A stretch of 64,000 nucleotides of DNA, from positions 62,001 to 126,000 of the forward strand of contig JABVXV010000007.1 in NCBI GenBank assembly GCA_013365325.1, given 5' to 3'. Under the pieces are notes generated by a model. That model was not told the DNA's origin and searched no databases. It was given only the letters and a program-made list of their open reading frames with translations. This document shows, in pieces, positions 62,237 through 64,000 of the stretch. Within the stretch, counting starts at the first letter, position 1. Every line of letters begins with the position of its first letter. Source of the stretch: Dipetalonema caudispina. Its lineage: Eukaryota; Nematoda; Chromadorea; Rhabditida; Onchocercidae. The position numbers were made by a program, and so were the translations under genes.

Positions 62237-64000
62237 CTAATTTTGTTTCGTTATCAAGAATTGCTGTAGATGCATCCTGTCGGAGATGGAATCATCAGTA
62301 TCAAAGCTGCTATCGTCGGGTGATCCTATCAAAGCAAACGCTGCATCTTCCTTAGAAAAAATTTCTTCCTGCAATGAAGAAATTTTTATTCCATATGAAT
62401 TTTACCAAGAACAATCAAGGGTTACAGGTCGAAGAGCAAGATGGACATTAGATATGGAAATAACTAACCATCGAGGTATGAATGTCCGGTGGTTCCAAAT
62501 TCAACGTTTCCGCAATATGAACTTGATCTTCGGGAGTTAACACTGAACGATTGGATTGGAAAGGGACATTTTGTAGTGCAAAAAGAGGTCCGAAATTCTA
62601 AAATAGATGCCATAAAATACCATGTGAACAATGCTAAAATAACAGAAAAGAGAATCTGAAGCAGTGAAACAGAAGCTTAGACTTGGATCGATATAAGTAA
62701 TTCATATATATTTACAGTAAAACCTTGACAATCTATTCAAAAATACTGAAGTAAAGTAAGCTGTAGTAAATACTATAGGACTTGCAATCAATTTTACCTT
62801 GCGCTTTGTTTGTAACCTTTCTGCTAACCAAATTGGGTTCTTGCGTCGGTATTCCATAACTTCATTTATCGCACTTTTCAAATGAGAAACGTCAACACAC
62901 ACATCTACATAGATATCAGATGGTTGATTATGCAACCATGAAATGAGATTCTGAACCTAAATTTAGATGGAACTGGAAAAGTGAAAAGCAAAATTGAAAA
63001 CAGAAATTTGTATTATAAAAATGTATCATGAATAGTAGGCATACCTGCTCAGGCAACTTGAATATATTGATCGGTAAAGTAGTAAGCTCTTCGGGGATCA
63101 CTGAAGATGGAGAATAGGTCATATAGGCAAATGCAAAACGCAGGTTCATTTCTGAGAGTAGTTTTCCAGGTTTCCCAGTAACATCTTTACTATATTCCTA
63201 GAATTTTTCAAGGAAGTGGAAGATTCCTAAAAACTCAGCAATAAGAAGTGAGAACATAAATTTACTTTGTTTTTTCAATTTTTCATTCTACTTTAATATC
63301 AAGCCAATCATTGTTTAAGGCTTCACTGTAAATGTTCTGTATCAGAATCCAGAAATATATAATATGCAATTTTGGACCAACCGTTATCAACATATTAAGC
63401 GCAACAGAGAAGAATTCAGGAAATGGTTGTCGCTGAATAAGAGTTTCTCCGTGAAGGGTGGCCCTTGCCCCCTCAGAAAAAATAAGCACTACATGATTAG
63501 CTGCTGTAAACTTGTTAATGAACCACCTTAACGGAACTGTTTCTGAAATATCAACTTCAAATAAAGATTGAAATAATAGAAATAAAAGAGAAAATTAAAC
63601 GGAATTAAGTCAATTTCAGTTAGGAAGAATAAATTTTTGCTATATCGATTAAAAACAAATTAGAATATCTACATGTAAAATAAGTGATTAAGAGAATTTT
63701 CATAACATAGAAGTCACGAAAATCAAATATTAATTAACGAAAATTCATTATTTATCTAGCCTTATCACCAATCCGTCCTGCAACAAGACGAGATGTTTCT
63801 GTAAATTAACAACATTAAAAAAATAAACATACCTGAACATTTTAATTCAAATTGATCTATGAAAACATCTACATTCGCATCGTGCTGCAGTATTTTTGCA
63901 AGTACAGCGATGCAATCAGAATGAGGTTTGGAATCATCTGTGTAAGTGATAAAAACAGTTGTTCGCTGCGAAAGTGATACTTCCCGCAACGGGACTTTGT
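62237..64000 (-). CDS. SEFIR-domain protein, IL-17-receptor-like (C-terminal part)
   Basis: Partial; the 5' end lies beyond the window. Exons on the minus strand: 64000-63833, 63542-63382, 63197-63045, 62950-62798, 62597-62469, 62368-62237; 297 residues seen. The SEFIR fold (IL-17 receptor/SEF family, related to TIR) is visible: first strand VFITYTDDSKPHSDCIAVLA with the box 1 pattern, VDVFIDQFEL, then HVVLIFSEGARATLHGE and FFSVALNMLI. After it come LRFAFAYMTYSPSSVIPEEL, a typical SEFIR tail strand, a WLHNQPSD helix region and an acidic, Ser-rich C-terminus (GSPDDSSFDTDDS). SEFIR domains recruit Act1-type adaptors by homotypic contact; C. elegans ILCR-1 and ILCR-2 are the nematode receptors of this kind. 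Whether this is a receptor or an adaptor cannot be decided without the N-terminus. A 30-base in-frame segment (63769-63798) could be a micro-exon, but its upstream intron would be only 34 bases. Confidence 0.8.

Noticed and set aside
63751..63765. Possible GC donor (aag then gctaga) after the candidate SEFIR micro-exon
   Set aside because: It would end in phase 0, whereas the next exon at 63542 needs phase 1; a GT donor seven bases upstream fits instead.

Overview
The window is about 64 kb of AT-rich nuclear DNA from a nematode. The main evidence is intron-rich genes of nematode type: a secreted DB-module protein (a nematode-specific 12-cysteine fold), an SMC2/MIX-1 condensin subunit, and a SEFIR (IL-17-receptor-type) protein. 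Many start codons sit just behind a lone 3' splice site, as expected for spliced-leader trans-splicing. Composition, intron size and a fossil Hsmar1/cecropia-like mariner suggest a spirurid or filarial worm. That placement is inference; the species cannot be read from the sequence.

Layout, left to right: 1-1370, no gene. 1376-3089 (+), ETF beta (mitochondrial electron transfer). 3090-5650, intergenic. 5660-19842 (+), SMC2 in 26 exons, with a decayed mariner in intron 16. 19843-24238, mostly non-coding, with a hairpin, an unrecognised 72-codon frame and a broken Hint/Hog fragment of a hedgehog-related gene. 24239-26991 (-), a RING-CH (MARCH2/3-like) membrane E3 ligase. 26997-30689, nothing recognised. 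30690-34346 (+), the secreted DB-module protein, with a tRNA-Ser(GCT) inside intron 2. 34347-38065, no gene, two palindromic structures. 38066-41130 (-), an unrecognised Asn/Ser-rich protein. 41131-51265, a 10-kb stretch with no recognised gene except one possible exon near 42.7 kb. 51266-54538 (-), CstF-50. 55275-57715 (+), HspBP1/Fes1, divergent from CstF-50. 59164-61841 (-), a seven-finger C2H2 protein. 62237-64000 (-), the C-terminal part of a SEFIR receptor whose N-terminus lies beyond the right edge.

The gene models were built by hand. Exons were joined only where reading phase, splice sites and family similarity agreed. About 70 introns result. The genes are mostly unrelated housekeeping and signalling functions, with no clear operon. 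The most notable finding is that three introns (SMC2 intron 15, MARCH intron 4, HspBP1 intron 4), and probably a fourth (DB gene intron 3), need a GC rather than a GT donor to keep frame and conserved residues. That is about 4 in 70, several-fold above the roughly 1% or less usual in animals. Some 3' splice sites are also of an unusual AAG type. No CRISPR array, rRNA or bacterial-type feature was seen.
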